Below are positions 1 through 11,900 of a stretch of DNA of 64,000 bases, in pieces. Location: contig VXAZ01001701.1 of assembly GCA_013399875.1 (NCBI GenBank), positions 1 to 64,000 of the forward strand, in the 5' to 3' direction. Source of the stretch: Gymnorhina tibicen. Lineage: Eukaryota > Chordata > Aves > Passeriformes > Artamidae. Position numbers and translations under genes: made by a program. Every line of letters starts with the position of its first letter. The stretch's first letter is position 1. The notes under the pieces are model-generated. The model saw only the letters and a list, made by a program, of their open reading frames with translations. It did not search any database and was not told where the DNA came from.

Positions 1-2235
1 AACCGATTCATTTATAACAACAGCATCAGCAGTCTTGCAGAGTGACAGTAACTTACTGCAGATTGGAAAATGCTATCTGTAGGTCATCCTTTGAAAATGA
101 AGGAAAAAAAAATCGTAAGAGGTTATTTAACTCCTGAAATAGGCACATGTTGGCTTGACATGATTTTTTACTGGGGATCCGACTACACCTGAAAGATATT
201 TTTATAAAATATAATTGCATATAAAATAAAATGTAAAAACATTGTCACTGATTCATTTCTGAAGAGAAGTCTATATGGTATTCTGGAAGCAGATAAGGGG
301 TCAATCATTCCATGCCCTGAGCCACAATCAGTGTAGAAGCTGTATCATTGTGGCTAGATAAAAACCTACCTAGGGAAGAGTCACCACATAGGCACAGGAC
401 ATTAACTTAGCCCCAGCAGTTTCAAGCTTCCAGTCAGCACAAAAGCTGCAAATCGACCTCTTTCTGCAAAACTTGATGAAGGTATAACTCATCTCTTATT
501 CCCCAAGCAGGCACTACAATAACTTGCTGGCAGTATCTGCATGTACTTTTATTTCCTCTGTGCAGAAGTTTAACCTCTAAAGTTGAGGGATGTGAACCAG
601 TTTATAATCCAAACATTTTTTTGAGATTTTTGTCATCTTCACTATTTATAGTTATTTACTGAAAGGGACATATTGCTAAGGAAAATGAGTCAGGCCTTCT
701 CAGAGAGGAAAGGGTGATGAAACAAGACTAGGCAAGCAGTTTTTCGGAACTTATTTTTTATTTTATTGTTTATAAAGGATGCCATTCTTTTATTTAGGTT
801 TCATTGTTTATGGTTACTTGCCATGCTCCTGAGATAATTTCAAGTTATAAATTGCTCATTGCAAGTATTTGATATTAAAGATAAGATTTGATGTGTACTG
901 GTTAATTTGGAGTGGTCACATGTGGGGCACCACATGTCCCTGTTCCTTTTTATTCTCTAAATTGGAAATGTAGAACAAACACTTGCCATTCACACTGAAG
1001 CCCCAGTGTATGTTCTTCAATTTTCACATATATCTGCCTGACTCCTTTTATGTTGCTGCCAAAAAATTGTTTGTTTAAAATATGCAGGGAAAGCAAGTAT
1101 GCAAGTTAATATGTACTGAAGTTATTTATTTGCTATGGAGTGGCAATTATGGTGTCCTGGCAAATGGTGATGGAGTTTTGATATTAAACACTATATGCTG
1201 TACAGGCTTTGGCTGATTCAGCAAAAGGTCCTTCAGGCTGCTGCCAATCATTGAAAAAAATGTATGAAAGAGAATGAACTTCATGCTGGAATAGTTAAGA
1301 AGCACCATTTCTGAACTTCATAGGTTTTGGAATAAGCTTGCAGGAAAACTTCCCCACGCTATTTAATAACATCACTGTACTTCGGTTTGATAAAACTTGG
1401 GGTCAAATGATGACTTTACTATTAAGGAATGGAAGCTTGAGTTAAGAGAGACTTCAGTTGCTAAGACAACCATCTCACAACAGTGCAGTACTGCAGAAAA
1501 TAATAACCATTGTTAAATGATGTAATGAAATTAGTGATCTTGAGGGAATGTGTTTTGTTTTGATGTTTTAAGCTGCTATGAGAGCAGGTCATTACATGAT
1601 ACTAAGGTTGGTCAACATATTCTTCTATGACCACCTGCTTTGTTTGTAACTTTATTTTTCAGATGGAAGAACAATGAGGACCTATCTTTCTTTACTTCCT
1701 CAGACTGGCTGTTTTCAAATGTTGTTTGGTTTTGGAACAAACACTTGAACTTTCTCCGAAATAAGATGTGGTAGGTAAGGAAGATGAAAACATGTTTACC
1801 TTTAAAAACATTCTTAAATTATCTCTTTGTTCCTCATGCTTTCTTTCCTAACTTAGGTAAGGAATTTGTTGTTCAAGAACAGGTTCATATTTTGGTAAAA
1901 AAACTAAACCAAACCAAACCAAACCACTATTATGTCAATGTCTTTGTTTCTTTCTGATATGCATCAAGTTGTTCTTAATGAACTGGAAAAGTGGGCTGAA
2001 TCAGAAAGCTGAAATTCAGTAATGAAAGAGAAATCAAATGCTCAACTGCAAGAGAATAAGAAGTCACCCAAAAGCACTGTGGAAAAGGATGACGAGATGT
2101 CAGGGCCTTGGATTAGGTTCTTTAGAATATATTGTTCTGAAAAAGCTGTATTTTGTCCTTGAATTTATTAATAGCCTAGTGTGTGAGACAGAAAAGACAA
2201 TTATTCTGAGGTTGGTAAGCCTGTATTACAGTAAC
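1..2235. other. No recognisable gene or element
   Basis: This AT-rich stretch has no frame that looks coding on either strand and no element I recognise. It carries scattered A and T runs and one short AAACC simple repeat, listed separately. It may be intergenic or intronic. A remnant too old to see by eye cannot be excluded. Confidence 0.5.
1901..1925. repeat. (AAACC)n simple repeat
   Basis: About five units of AAACC, the first imperfect (AAACT), are read directly from the sequence. It is too short and interrupted to be more than an ordinary microsatellite. Confidence 0.85.
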
Positions 2236-2690
2236 TCTTGAAGCTGTATACCAGGCTCTAAGAAGATACAGACAAATTGGAGAGAGGCAAGAGGAAAATG
2301 TTAAAAGACTTAAAGAAAACATGAGTTCTGAAGAAAGGCTTAAGTTTGATCTAGAAAAAGGAGTGTTTGAACAGGACTTGGTAAATCTTCAGAAGTATAG
2401 AAAGGATTGAAGAGGATGATCATCAATTGTACTTTGTAGCCAAGCAAAACAGAACAAAAAGTAATTTGTTTAATTTTAGGGACAGAAATACAGGTTGGGT
2501 GTTAAAAGACTTTTCATAATTTTGCCATCATTACATGCTGTAATTTAGGCAGTCATTGAACAGGTGTCCTGAGGAAATGGTGGACCCTGACTCACTGGAT
2601 GCCCTCCCATATGGGCAAACCAGAGGAATATTTGTCAGGGGTGGTTTAGATGATGTTTGTTCTGCCATGGGGCTTGGTCTTCTTATCACT
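2236..2690 (+). mobile_element. Old CR1-type LINE 3' tail
   Basis: The stretch reads like a heavily mutated 3' end of an ancient amniote CR1 LINE. In order it has a segment like 'gagttctgaagaaaggctta', a long degenerate middle, then 'gaacaggtgtcctgaggaa' and 'gtcaggggtggtttagatga' near 2635-2655, followed by 'ttctgccatggggcttggt'. These follow the order seen in old CR1 tails: the end of the reverse transcriptase frame, then the 3' untranslated part. The internal frames are destroyed and the 5' part is missing, as is usual for target-primed insertions. Both boundaries are approximate. The call is by recognition of the consensus, and the subfamily is unknown. Confidence 0.65.
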
Positions 2691-3750
2691 GTGTTACTGT
2701 GTGCATTATTTAAACACACCACAACCTCACCAGTGTAGTCTGCCCTTTGAATGCTCTGTAACACAAATGTTATGAATTTAGGAAAATCAAAATTGGTAGC
2801 AGCAAATGTAGTTTCCCATTCAAATTGTTTTCTCATTTGATATTAACCGATAACCAAGGAACACAGTAAGTCATGATATGTGTAGAAAGCAGCTGAAAAG
2901 AGGACAACCCTTTGTGGATCAGGAAAAAGAGTGAAAAAGAAAGAAGACATTCCGGCCTGGTTGAGATTTCCAACACCCTCTGGAGTGTCAGGATTGACAT
3001 GACACACAGCTTGACCACATAATTTACCTGGATCTACAGACAGCAAAGTATGGGTGCAAATGGGGCCTGAAGAGTAGAAATTCAGGAGTTACTGATATTG
3101 TGCTCCCCTAAGAAAGGTGTATTTTTCTTGTGCGAAGACCTTGACCTGTTCAAATTAGCCCTGCTTGCAACACAAGGCATTGATTTAATTTAATGCTATA
3201 AGCCTTTTGTCTGATGAAGTTAGCTGAAATAATAGCTTTTGTTTTCTGATTTATTTTCTTTTACTATCATAATAGTTTTTCTAAGACATGTTTTTCCTAA
3301 GTATTTTTATTTCTTCCTCTGTAGACTTCTAAAATACAATCTTTCTTCTCAGTCTCTCCCACTAAATTCCTTGTTCATTTCTAATGTCAGCTACTGTAGG
3401 ATCCACCTACCAAAGCCCACCTAATTGTTAGTCATCTCCCCACCCCACCATCTGCAGGCCATGCCATTCATGGCATCAAATCCCTGCTCACCATATTTCA
3501 ATTACTCATATTTTCATTTCAAGGTATGGTTTACTTGGGTGCTGTGCTGCTTCTTTCTCCTTCCTGCACACCTCTCCTGCTTAAGCCCGTTTTTCTTAAC
3601 CTCATGCTTCAAAGTTACAAGCAAAATGTCTGGTTGGATAATAAGAGAGATGGTGTAGCAAAATAGTGTGCAGCAGCTTCCATCCTTAATTTCTGAGATC
3701 CTGGTATGCCTATATGGTGATGGCTGAGCAGTCCTCCTGTTCACAGAAAC
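2691..3750. other. No recognisable gene or element
   Basis: No element or coding exon is recognised. Short open frames occur on both strands and overlap one another, which is the pattern of chance frames in AT-rich DNA. Confidence 0.5.
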
Positions 3751-4375
3751 ACAGAATCATAGTATCATCATATCTTCGAGTTGGAAGGAACCCACAAAGA
3801 TCATCAAAGTCCAGCTTCTGGCCCTGCATAGGTCAGCCCCAAGAATCTCACCTTGTTCCTCAAAGCATTGTCCAAACACTTCTCAAACTCTGTCAGCCTT
3901 GGTGCTGTGACCACTTCCCTGGGTAGTCCAACCCAGTGCCCAATCACCCACTGGTGAAGAACTTCTTATTATATCCAGGCATTGCCCTCACAAGGAAGTT
4001 GCAGACTGCAGTGAGGTTTCCCCTCAGTCTCCTCTTCTCCAGGCTGAACACACCAAGTGACCTCAGCTGTTCCTCAAATGGCTTCCCCTCAAAGCCCTTC
4101 ACCATCTTGGCTGCCCTCCCTTGGACACTCTCTAACAGCTCAATGTCTTTCTTACACTGTGGCACCCAGACCTGCCCCCAGCACTCGAGGTGAGGCCGCC
4201 CCAGTGCAGAGCAGAGCGGGACAATCCCCTCCCTTGCCCGGCTGGCGATGCTGTGCCTGATGCCCCTCAGAACATGGGTGGCCCTCCTGGCTGCCAGGGC
4301 ACAATGACTCATAGTCAACTTGCCACTGACCAGGACCACCTGTTCCTTTTCCAGGCACTGCTCTTCAGCAGCTTT
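3751..4375 (-). mobile_element. CR1 LINE, 5'-truncated (3' part of pol)
   Basis: CR1 non-LTR retrotransposon fragment on the minus strand. On the plus strand it opens with the complemented CR1 end motif 'acagaatcatagtatcat' and runs through complemented pol sequence to about 4375. Minus-strand translation of 3944-4339 gives an open frame of about 131 codons with residues typical of the end of the CR1 reverse transcriptase protein, such as 'IRHSIASRAREGIVPLCSAL' and 'FSLEKRRLRGNLTAVCNFLV'. A complete CR1 is about 4.5 kb; only the last 0.6 kb is here, so the copy cannot move. The segment 4177-4263 is nearly identical to 39311-39397 in the other minus-strand copy. Confidence 0.93.
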
Positions 4376-4450
4376 TGAAATTTAATAATTGCTGGCTGTT
4401 ATTCTTACACAAGCTAATGACCATTTCAGGGCATTATCTCAGTGACATAG

Positions 4451-4675
4451 ATCACAGAATGATAGACTCATAGAACCATTGAGGTTGGAAAAGAACTGTA
4501 AGATTTTTGAGTCCAATCATTAACATGCTGCTGACAAATCTTCCACTAAACCATATTTCTGAGTGCCACATCTACACATTTTTTAAGTACCTTTGGGAAT
4601 AGTGACTCAACACTTGCCTGGACAGCCTTTTCCAACTTGACAAACTTTTGGTGAAGAAATTTTTCCCAATATGTT
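4451..4675 (-). mobile_element. Second CR1 LINE fragment, different subfamily
   Basis: On the plus strand this begins 'atcacagaatgatagactca', then 'accattgaggttggaaaaga', with later segments resembling 'aagtgccacatctacac' and 'ggtgaagaaatttttccc'. This is the complemented 3' end of a CR1 subfamily distinct from the copy at 3751. Only about 225 bp is recognisable, all of it close to the 3' end. The inner boundary near 4675 is where I can no longer follow the consensus. It is more diverged than its neighbour. Confidence 0.85.
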
Positions 4676-4849
4676 TGCAGTGAACTGAGAGACTCAACAG
4701 TTTCTGGATCTTGAGATTTTCAGTCGTGTTGGACATTTGTTGGGACATGCAGTATTGCCTACAAGTGCTAATAGGATGGAAACCGATCATGTATAGCATT
4801 TCAGGGATAGGCATGACAGGAACAGGGTAAAGGAAAGCATGACTGTGAC

Positions 4850-5997
4850 CTCCTGAAAACTGGAGCAGTCCAGACAGACTGCAGCTTTTTGATTACTGGG
4901 AAGACTGTGCCACTGTACTGGATGAGTGGACAGTGAGGTGGATTGAGAACTGGCTGAATGGCTGATCCCGGAGGTCCATCATCAGTGGCACAGGGTCTGG
5001 GGGGAGGCCTGTCACTGGTGGTGTCTCACAAGGTTCCATACTGGGCCCAGTGTAGTTTAACTTATTCACCAGTGACGTGGGTGAAGGGGCAGATGCTTTC
5101 TCACCAAGTTTACTGATGACACAAACTTCAGAGGAGTGGCCAATACCCTAGAGGGCTGTGCAGCCCCCCAGAAGGACCTTGACAAGCTGGAGGGATGGGA
5201 AGAGAGGAAACTTCTGAAATTCAACAGAGGCAAGCGCAGAGTGCTGCACCTGGGGAGGAATAACCTCATGCACCAGCACAGGCTGGGGGTGACCTGCTGG
5301 GAAGCAGCCCTGGGGAGAAGGACGTGGGGTCCTGGTGGACAAGCAGCTGTCCATGAGCCAGCAGCATGTCCTGGGGGCCAAGAATGCCAATGGGATCTTG
5401 GGGTGCATTAGGAAGAGCATTGCCAGCAGGTCGAGGGAGGTGATCCTGACCCTCTACTCAGTCTTGGTGAGGCATCATGTGGAGTGCTGTGTTCAGTTCT
5501 GGGCTCCTCAGGATAAAAGAGTCAAGGAACTACTGGAGAAGGTCCAGCACAGGGCTAGGAAGATGATGGAAGGACTGGAAGATCTCTCTTATGAAGAAAG
5601 TCTGAGGGAGCTGGGGTGGTTCAGTCTGGAGGAGAGATAATTGAGAGGGCACCTTATCAATGTCTCTGAGTATAATGTCCCTGAGTCCCAATGTACATGA
5701 GTATCTGAAGGGAGAGTGTCAAGAGAATGGGGCCAGGCTCTCTCCAGTGGTGTCCAGAAACAGGACAAGGAGCAATGGGCACAAGCAAAACACAGGAAGT
5801 TTCATTTGAATATGAGGAAAAAATTCTTTATTTTGGGGGTGAGAGAGCACTGTGGAACAGGCTTCCTGGAGAGATTTTAGAGTCTTCTTCTCTGGATATA
5901 TTCAAACCCCATCCTGATGTAATCCTGTGCAATATGCTACAGGATGACCCTGCTTGAGCAGGGAGGTTGGACTAACCCATTCTGTGATTCTATAATA
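4850..5997 (+). mobile_element. CR1 LINE, 5'-truncated, about 1.1 kb
   Basis: Plus-strand CR1 copy with the later part of the reverse transcriptase region and a complete 3' end. Recognisable segments include 'gtggattgagaactggctga', 'tttactgatgacacaaactt', 'acaggctgggggtgacctgc' and 'gagcagggaggttggacta', ending 'cattctgtgattctata'. The frame at 5335-5640 has about 100 codons and reads as CR1 protein (for example 'IASRSREVILTLYSVLVRHH'). The rest carries stops and shifts, so the copy is dead. The 5' limit is uncertain between about 4850 and 4920. It lies in opposite orientation to the two CR1 fragments before it. Confidence 0.93.
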
Positions 5998-8900
5998 CTG
6001 CTTTAAAAAGGCAAAGGGGCAAGGGGGCAGCAAGATAGGACAATTCATGCAGTGAGAAGCGTGCCAACAATGGCATGCACAGATGCATGCCTGTGGCATT
6101 AGTCAGACAGGTATAGGTGCAGCCACCAGGAGGGCCAGAAGGACCAACACTTACCCTCCGTTTAATCACTCCACCAACAGTGGGAGAGAGGATAGCAGTG
6201 GATTTTGTCTATTTCATGTGATGAGTATGATCATTTTTGCTGGAAAGCAAAGCAGAGGGCCAAACAACCTCTTCTGTCTCACTCTGTGATTCTGTTTGAC
6301 AGCCTGATCTGAGCCATGTGTCCCACTCATGCATGGATGTCCTCCCTGACTTGCTGGAATCAGAGTCATGCAGGAGCATCCCAGGCAAGACTGCTGGCAA
6401 GCAGCACATTTTACCTGAATGCCGGCTGCTTGCAGGGGCGTTGTTCATATTCATCCAAGGGTGAGACCCTGAGGATCAGAAATGAGAGTAATTTAGCAGT
6501 ATGAGAGATTTGGAAGGACACGTGGAGAACCTTCTCTTCTGCTGTCTGTGGGAGGGAGGGTGAGCAAAAGAGAGCTTATTTTAAACACAAACTAAGTGAT
6601 TTTTAGTGACTTCTTTGAAGAAAGACACATTTGTTAGTCTTTCTGAGTAATTTAAAGTGACAGAATCTGGTGAGAGACAGCAACATTTTATTAGACATAA
6701 AATCCTGAAAAATATCTCACAGTTGTAACCCTGAGACAGAAATAGAGGTGCAAAAATTTTGTAATGTTTTGAGTGGCTTGGTAATATCAGCATACTCAAT
6801 CCTCTCTTTTCAAAAATATGTCAGCCATCAGTGAAAGGAGTGTGGCGGGTAAGAAGACTGGTTTGATCAGGGATGAAGAAGCTTTTTCTGAAGTTTCTCC
6901 TATAGCAAAATCCCCTTTACATTTCAAATTGGAAGGAAATAGAGGAGGAAGAGAAATCTTTTGCCCATTCCTGTTGTTACACCCAAACCAGAAGTCATTT
7001 TCCAAACAATTTGTGTATTTACTGAAAACAATACCTGAACCAGATGCTGTCCACAGGGAAACACGATGTTTTGCAAAAGGGGACAATGAAACATAGGGCC
7101 TTACAATCTTAGAAGCACTTCTACATGGTAAAGTATACCAGGAAATAAGTAATGATAGGGATTGCAAAAAGGAGAGCATAAGAACCTTTTCAATATGGTG
7201 AGGTTTTAGAAAGATTTAGTCCAAAAAGCCTGCAAATCTGCTGTATCTACCACAGCGTGAGAAACACTGAAAGGCAATTCTATTGTTGTTTCCCACAAGG
7301 GCAAAAACTTTCCCAGCGTGTTGCAGGGAAAGGAGACTGGTAGGTCAGTGTTTTGCTGTTGCTTTTCAGGGTGGAGATTGAAGTGCCTTGCAGCTGGGTC
7401 TCTGGTTGGTAAACGGCAGTGACACAGCCAAGCAGACTGTCAAGCATGAGCTCTGAGCTGTTGTTCATGGTAATGGTAGCGGCTGCTCTGTGCACACACG
7501 TAGTATGTCAAGAACATGAATCAGGATCTCAGAGGCATCAGCTTGCAGTTGGCACCGTGAGGACCTTAAAGTGAGTTCTTGTCATGTAAGATACCACTAT
7601 CCAGCCTCTCCTCCACCCATGGGTACAGAATCGAGCCTCTCTGCTCATGGTCCCTGCTGAACTTTACTCCCATGGTGTTTCTAAGGTATGGGAAGCATGT
7701 CACTCTTCCTCAGTAGACATACACCCAAGCGAGCTATTTTTTTGGACAAAAAGTACACATTTTATGTAGCCAGACCAAGAGTTTCTATAAACATGTGTGT
7801 CCATTTTTGTTGTAAGTTGCATGTTTTATGTAGACTATGCAGGAAAGCAGTGATTACATGAGAGATATTTGGTGTCATCTGAATAATAATTACAGATTCC
7901 ATCTGTGTGCCTTCCATCTCTCTTTTATCTCCTTCATCCTACCTTTGTTTACCAGACCAGTGCCCAGTTAAGATGCCTGTGTCTCTTCATGGAAAACTGG
8001 AAGCATTTTGGAGTTTGCCTACTCCATGCAATGAAGAGGAATTGACATTATCTCAGGTCCAGAAATGTTATGCAGGTGTGTTAATACAAACTCTATTTGA
8101 GGACAACTAGCCTAACCAAAAAGTAAGATGGATTAACCAGTGTGAAGCAGCAAAATAAGGTGTTGTCCTCTATACCACTGCTGTCTCAGGTTTCTCCATA
8201 AGCTGCTGCATCATGCTGCATAACCTCACCCTTGCCTGAGTTTGATGGGAACTGGGTCAGGCCAGTACTGCCAGCCTGAATAATTTTATTGCAAACTGTG
8301 AAGTTTGGGGGTGTTTTCACAGCTTCCTCAGGAAGAATTGGATGGAAAGGTGCCCACGAATCTGCCCTTATTCAAAATCGGTCGCCCTCTGCAGCTGACT
8401 GTAAGACAGAGCCAAGTCAAATGGCTGCTCTTCTTCACTTATGTCCTGAAGCGTAGCATCCATTTTCAGCTGTGTTGAAGGGATGCCCAAAGGCAAAAAG
8501 ACAGCTACTCCAAGCTTGGAGAGGGTGAGATTCTGTGGGGAGTCTAGTGGGGAAGAGTGAAAGGGTGCAAGTAGTGCAGGAAGGGAGAGACATGACAGAA
8601 AGAGAAGAGTTGAGCTTGGAAGAAGGGCTAAGTGTAGCAGGGCAGGTTATTGGGTCCCTGCCCAGAAAAGAAGGACAGAAATGTGGCATTGCCACCCTCA
8701 TTAGCTTGGTGNAGGGGAGGCAAGGCAGAAAGTCTTAAGGGCTTAGGAGGGATACTGGTTCTCACAGCGGTGGGAGGAGAAAGGTAAAGAGGAACAAAAT
8801 GTCTTTCATTCTGTTTGGGAAATCATAATTAAAAGATTTGAAGCAGTCATTTAGAGGTTCAGATAAATAGAAGTTATGTGCTTTAAAAGTATAGGAATAG

Positions 8901-11900
8901 AAGATTAAAATTACCCACAGACTGTAATTATAACTGCTGCCCTCTGATCAGATTAATGTGTTTCCAACAGGTATAAAAGTGGCAGCTATTGTAAAAATAC
9001 TGTTTTAGTCTTACATGTAAAGAGCTGTGCAGTTCACACAAGACTTACCAAAAAATTACTTGGTAACTGGATACATGAGGACAAATATGTCTTATGGTAG
9101 TTATGGCTGTTCATTTTCATTCTGTTCTCTTCGTACTGGGGGGAAATTTGAAGCTGGGGTGAAAATGGGGAGGAAGTGGGAACTGTAAAAAAGAAAGGGT
9201 GCTTGTTCCAGTGGTTTGGGAGTCTAAGTGGAAGAGAAGCAAACTCCATAACCAAGCATCCAGACTGAGTCATGGCTACTTGCATATCACTTATGTCTGA
9301 CTTTGGAACTGAACGTATTACACACACTTTGGCAGAGGCATAAGGAAGCATAGCCATTTTAGAGGCTGGGCTGAGGATTGTGATTTGTGTTTTCTCTTCT
9401 CTTGTTTTCAATCCCATGGTGATCATAAGGGTTTCACAGACATATTTTCTCATGTCATAGAGGAATCTGTATAGTTGGCAGTACTGGGGATGCCAAAAGA
9501 TGACCCTGCTGAAGGCAGTGCTTCTAGATTCTTGCAGAGGTCAGACATGGGTCCCCTTCTCCCTTCCTTGAGAGGCAGACATAACCCTGTGTTTGGACCA
9601 CAGTACTTTCCATGCTCCTGCCTGTGTTTTCCCCTGTGTTCTGGAAGGATTGCCAGTTCTCCAGCAGGGTAGTACACAGCTGCCGAAAGGAGCAGACATG
9701 CTGATTTCTGCTGTGTGGACCTGAGCAAAATCATCCTGCAGGCTACATGAAAAGCAAGTGAGGTAGCATTCATCTAGGTACTTGTGCAGTCCGGACTCCT
9801 CACAGCATCCCAGCTCTTCTCTGATTGACAGCTACATAAGAAAAATGAGATTTGAACACAGCTTTGCAGGCAGTGCAGAACATGGGTCATGTGAATTTTC
9901 CACCTGAGTGTCTTCCATTATCTGTGTTCAGTCAGGGTAAAAGAGAAAGCAAAACTCTGACACTGCCAGTGTTATGCAGATTGTGTTTTCGTAGATTTTA
10001 CTTTTGAGAGTGGAGTGACTTGCCAAACCTCTGATGTGACATGTGATTTGGAGATAAATTTCCATATGCTGTTTAAACCTTGTCACTATCACAGTTCACT
10101 TGTCATTTATACAAAGAATACTCATACTTTAAGTGGAAATATCAACATGTAGAGTTACTACCTTGTAGGTACTGTCATCCTGCAGATCTCTTGTCCCAAT
10201 CCACTTTGTTGCAGTGTTAGATGTAATGTCAGGATGTAACAGCTAACCTGAAGTCTATGAATAGGGATTTATGAAGTTCTCTGTATTTCTGATACTTTTA
10301 TACAGTAAAAGAAAGCAACTTTAGCTGGGTAATTAATTGCTCAGTGTCTTTGTGTCTCAGCAGCCACATACTAATTCTTCTTAACTTTCTCATTTCACCT
10401 TTTCCATCTGTTCTGTAAATGTATTTATTATGCCTTGACCTACTTGATCTTTGGTTTGCATTAACATTGATTTGGATATTACAGGGTCTCTGCCTCTGAA
10501 TCTGGTTTTCATAGCGACATTTTAACCTTTTCTTGAATGAGGTTCTTTGTAACTCTGGGTGTGGCCCAGAGAAGGAGGAACAGTTGCTTGATCTTAGGTG
10601 GAAGAGACAGTCACATAAACATTGACAGCAACAATCTGAAAGGCCTGTGAAGTATTTGCTAGGTCCTTGTTTTTATGACTACAATGCTGTTGGCATTTCC
10701 AGAATTTGTGCCCATGCAACTATTGAACTTTTAATTTTCTGTTTTGTGTTTTTTTTGATAGCTGATGTGAGACAAGTATGGCTTCTGGTCTATTAAAAGG
10801 AATGAAGAAAAATCAATATTTCAGCATTTAATTGTAATTGTAATTGTATACTTAAGACTGCTTTTGTTATTTTTCCTTGGCTTTCCAATTTGGATGCACA
10901 GAAAATATTTTTAACCAAAGAATAAAATACAGGTATGCCCTGAAAGACCATATTTCTGACATCCAATTTTATTGTTGCTCTTGCTTTTGTTTCCTGCTTT
11001 AGCAAATGTTTTGCACAAGTATTGTCTCATTTCTGGCTCATAACTCCTAATCAGAATGAGAACTCTCAAGGGAAAAGAGCAGTGTGCTGGGATGATGGGC
11101 AAACAGGAGTGGGAATATGTGTCACTATTTAACTTTTAGGCTCCTGGGCATCACTGTAGAACAAAAAAAATTGCAATCTAGCATAGTCTAGTGGGAACAC
11201 TAGATATCTTCCTGCCCTAAGTCCCTAAATCCCACTGAAAATGGGCTAGATCTGATTTTCTGGCAGTCATGGAACAATTAGGAAGCAGTATGAATGTTAG
11301 GACCTTTCATTTTGCTAGTCTAAGGTGCCAAAGACAATTTAAGCTCCTCATGGAAACGACTCAATTATTTCCTGCCATGTATTTATAGTTAGGTAATTAT
11401 TAGCAGTGAGTTTTATTTATTTAGATTGTCTGAGCAGAAAGAAGCTTTGTTCACAGGATTATTGTGGGGAGGTGAAACAGCCACCTGAATACCCTCAGTT
11501 AATTCTGCTTGAACACGAAAAGTCTTTGCCCCTGAAGAGGCAAGCATGTGCACCAACCAGGGGAGAATGTCTCACCACAAAACTGTGTGGCAGGAATAGG
11601 CAGTGGAGCACTTTGTGGGACTGCTGTTCTTCAATAGCTACCAAAGGAAGGAGCAGTCACACTAACCACACCAGAGCTATGCATAATCCATTGTCCTGAA
11701 GGCAAAGGAACAAATGGGGAAACTGGGGCAAGGGATATTCCTGGAAGGATGCTTGCTGGGATTGACCTTTACAGGGCAAGGTCAAGCAAAGGATTAAGGA
11801 CATGAGTCATGTATTCAGCTTCCCAGTGTTTAACCAGCCTCTGTGTACTATGCCTGTGTGGACACAAGATTTCATCTCTGTTAGGCTACAGACCCCTCAC

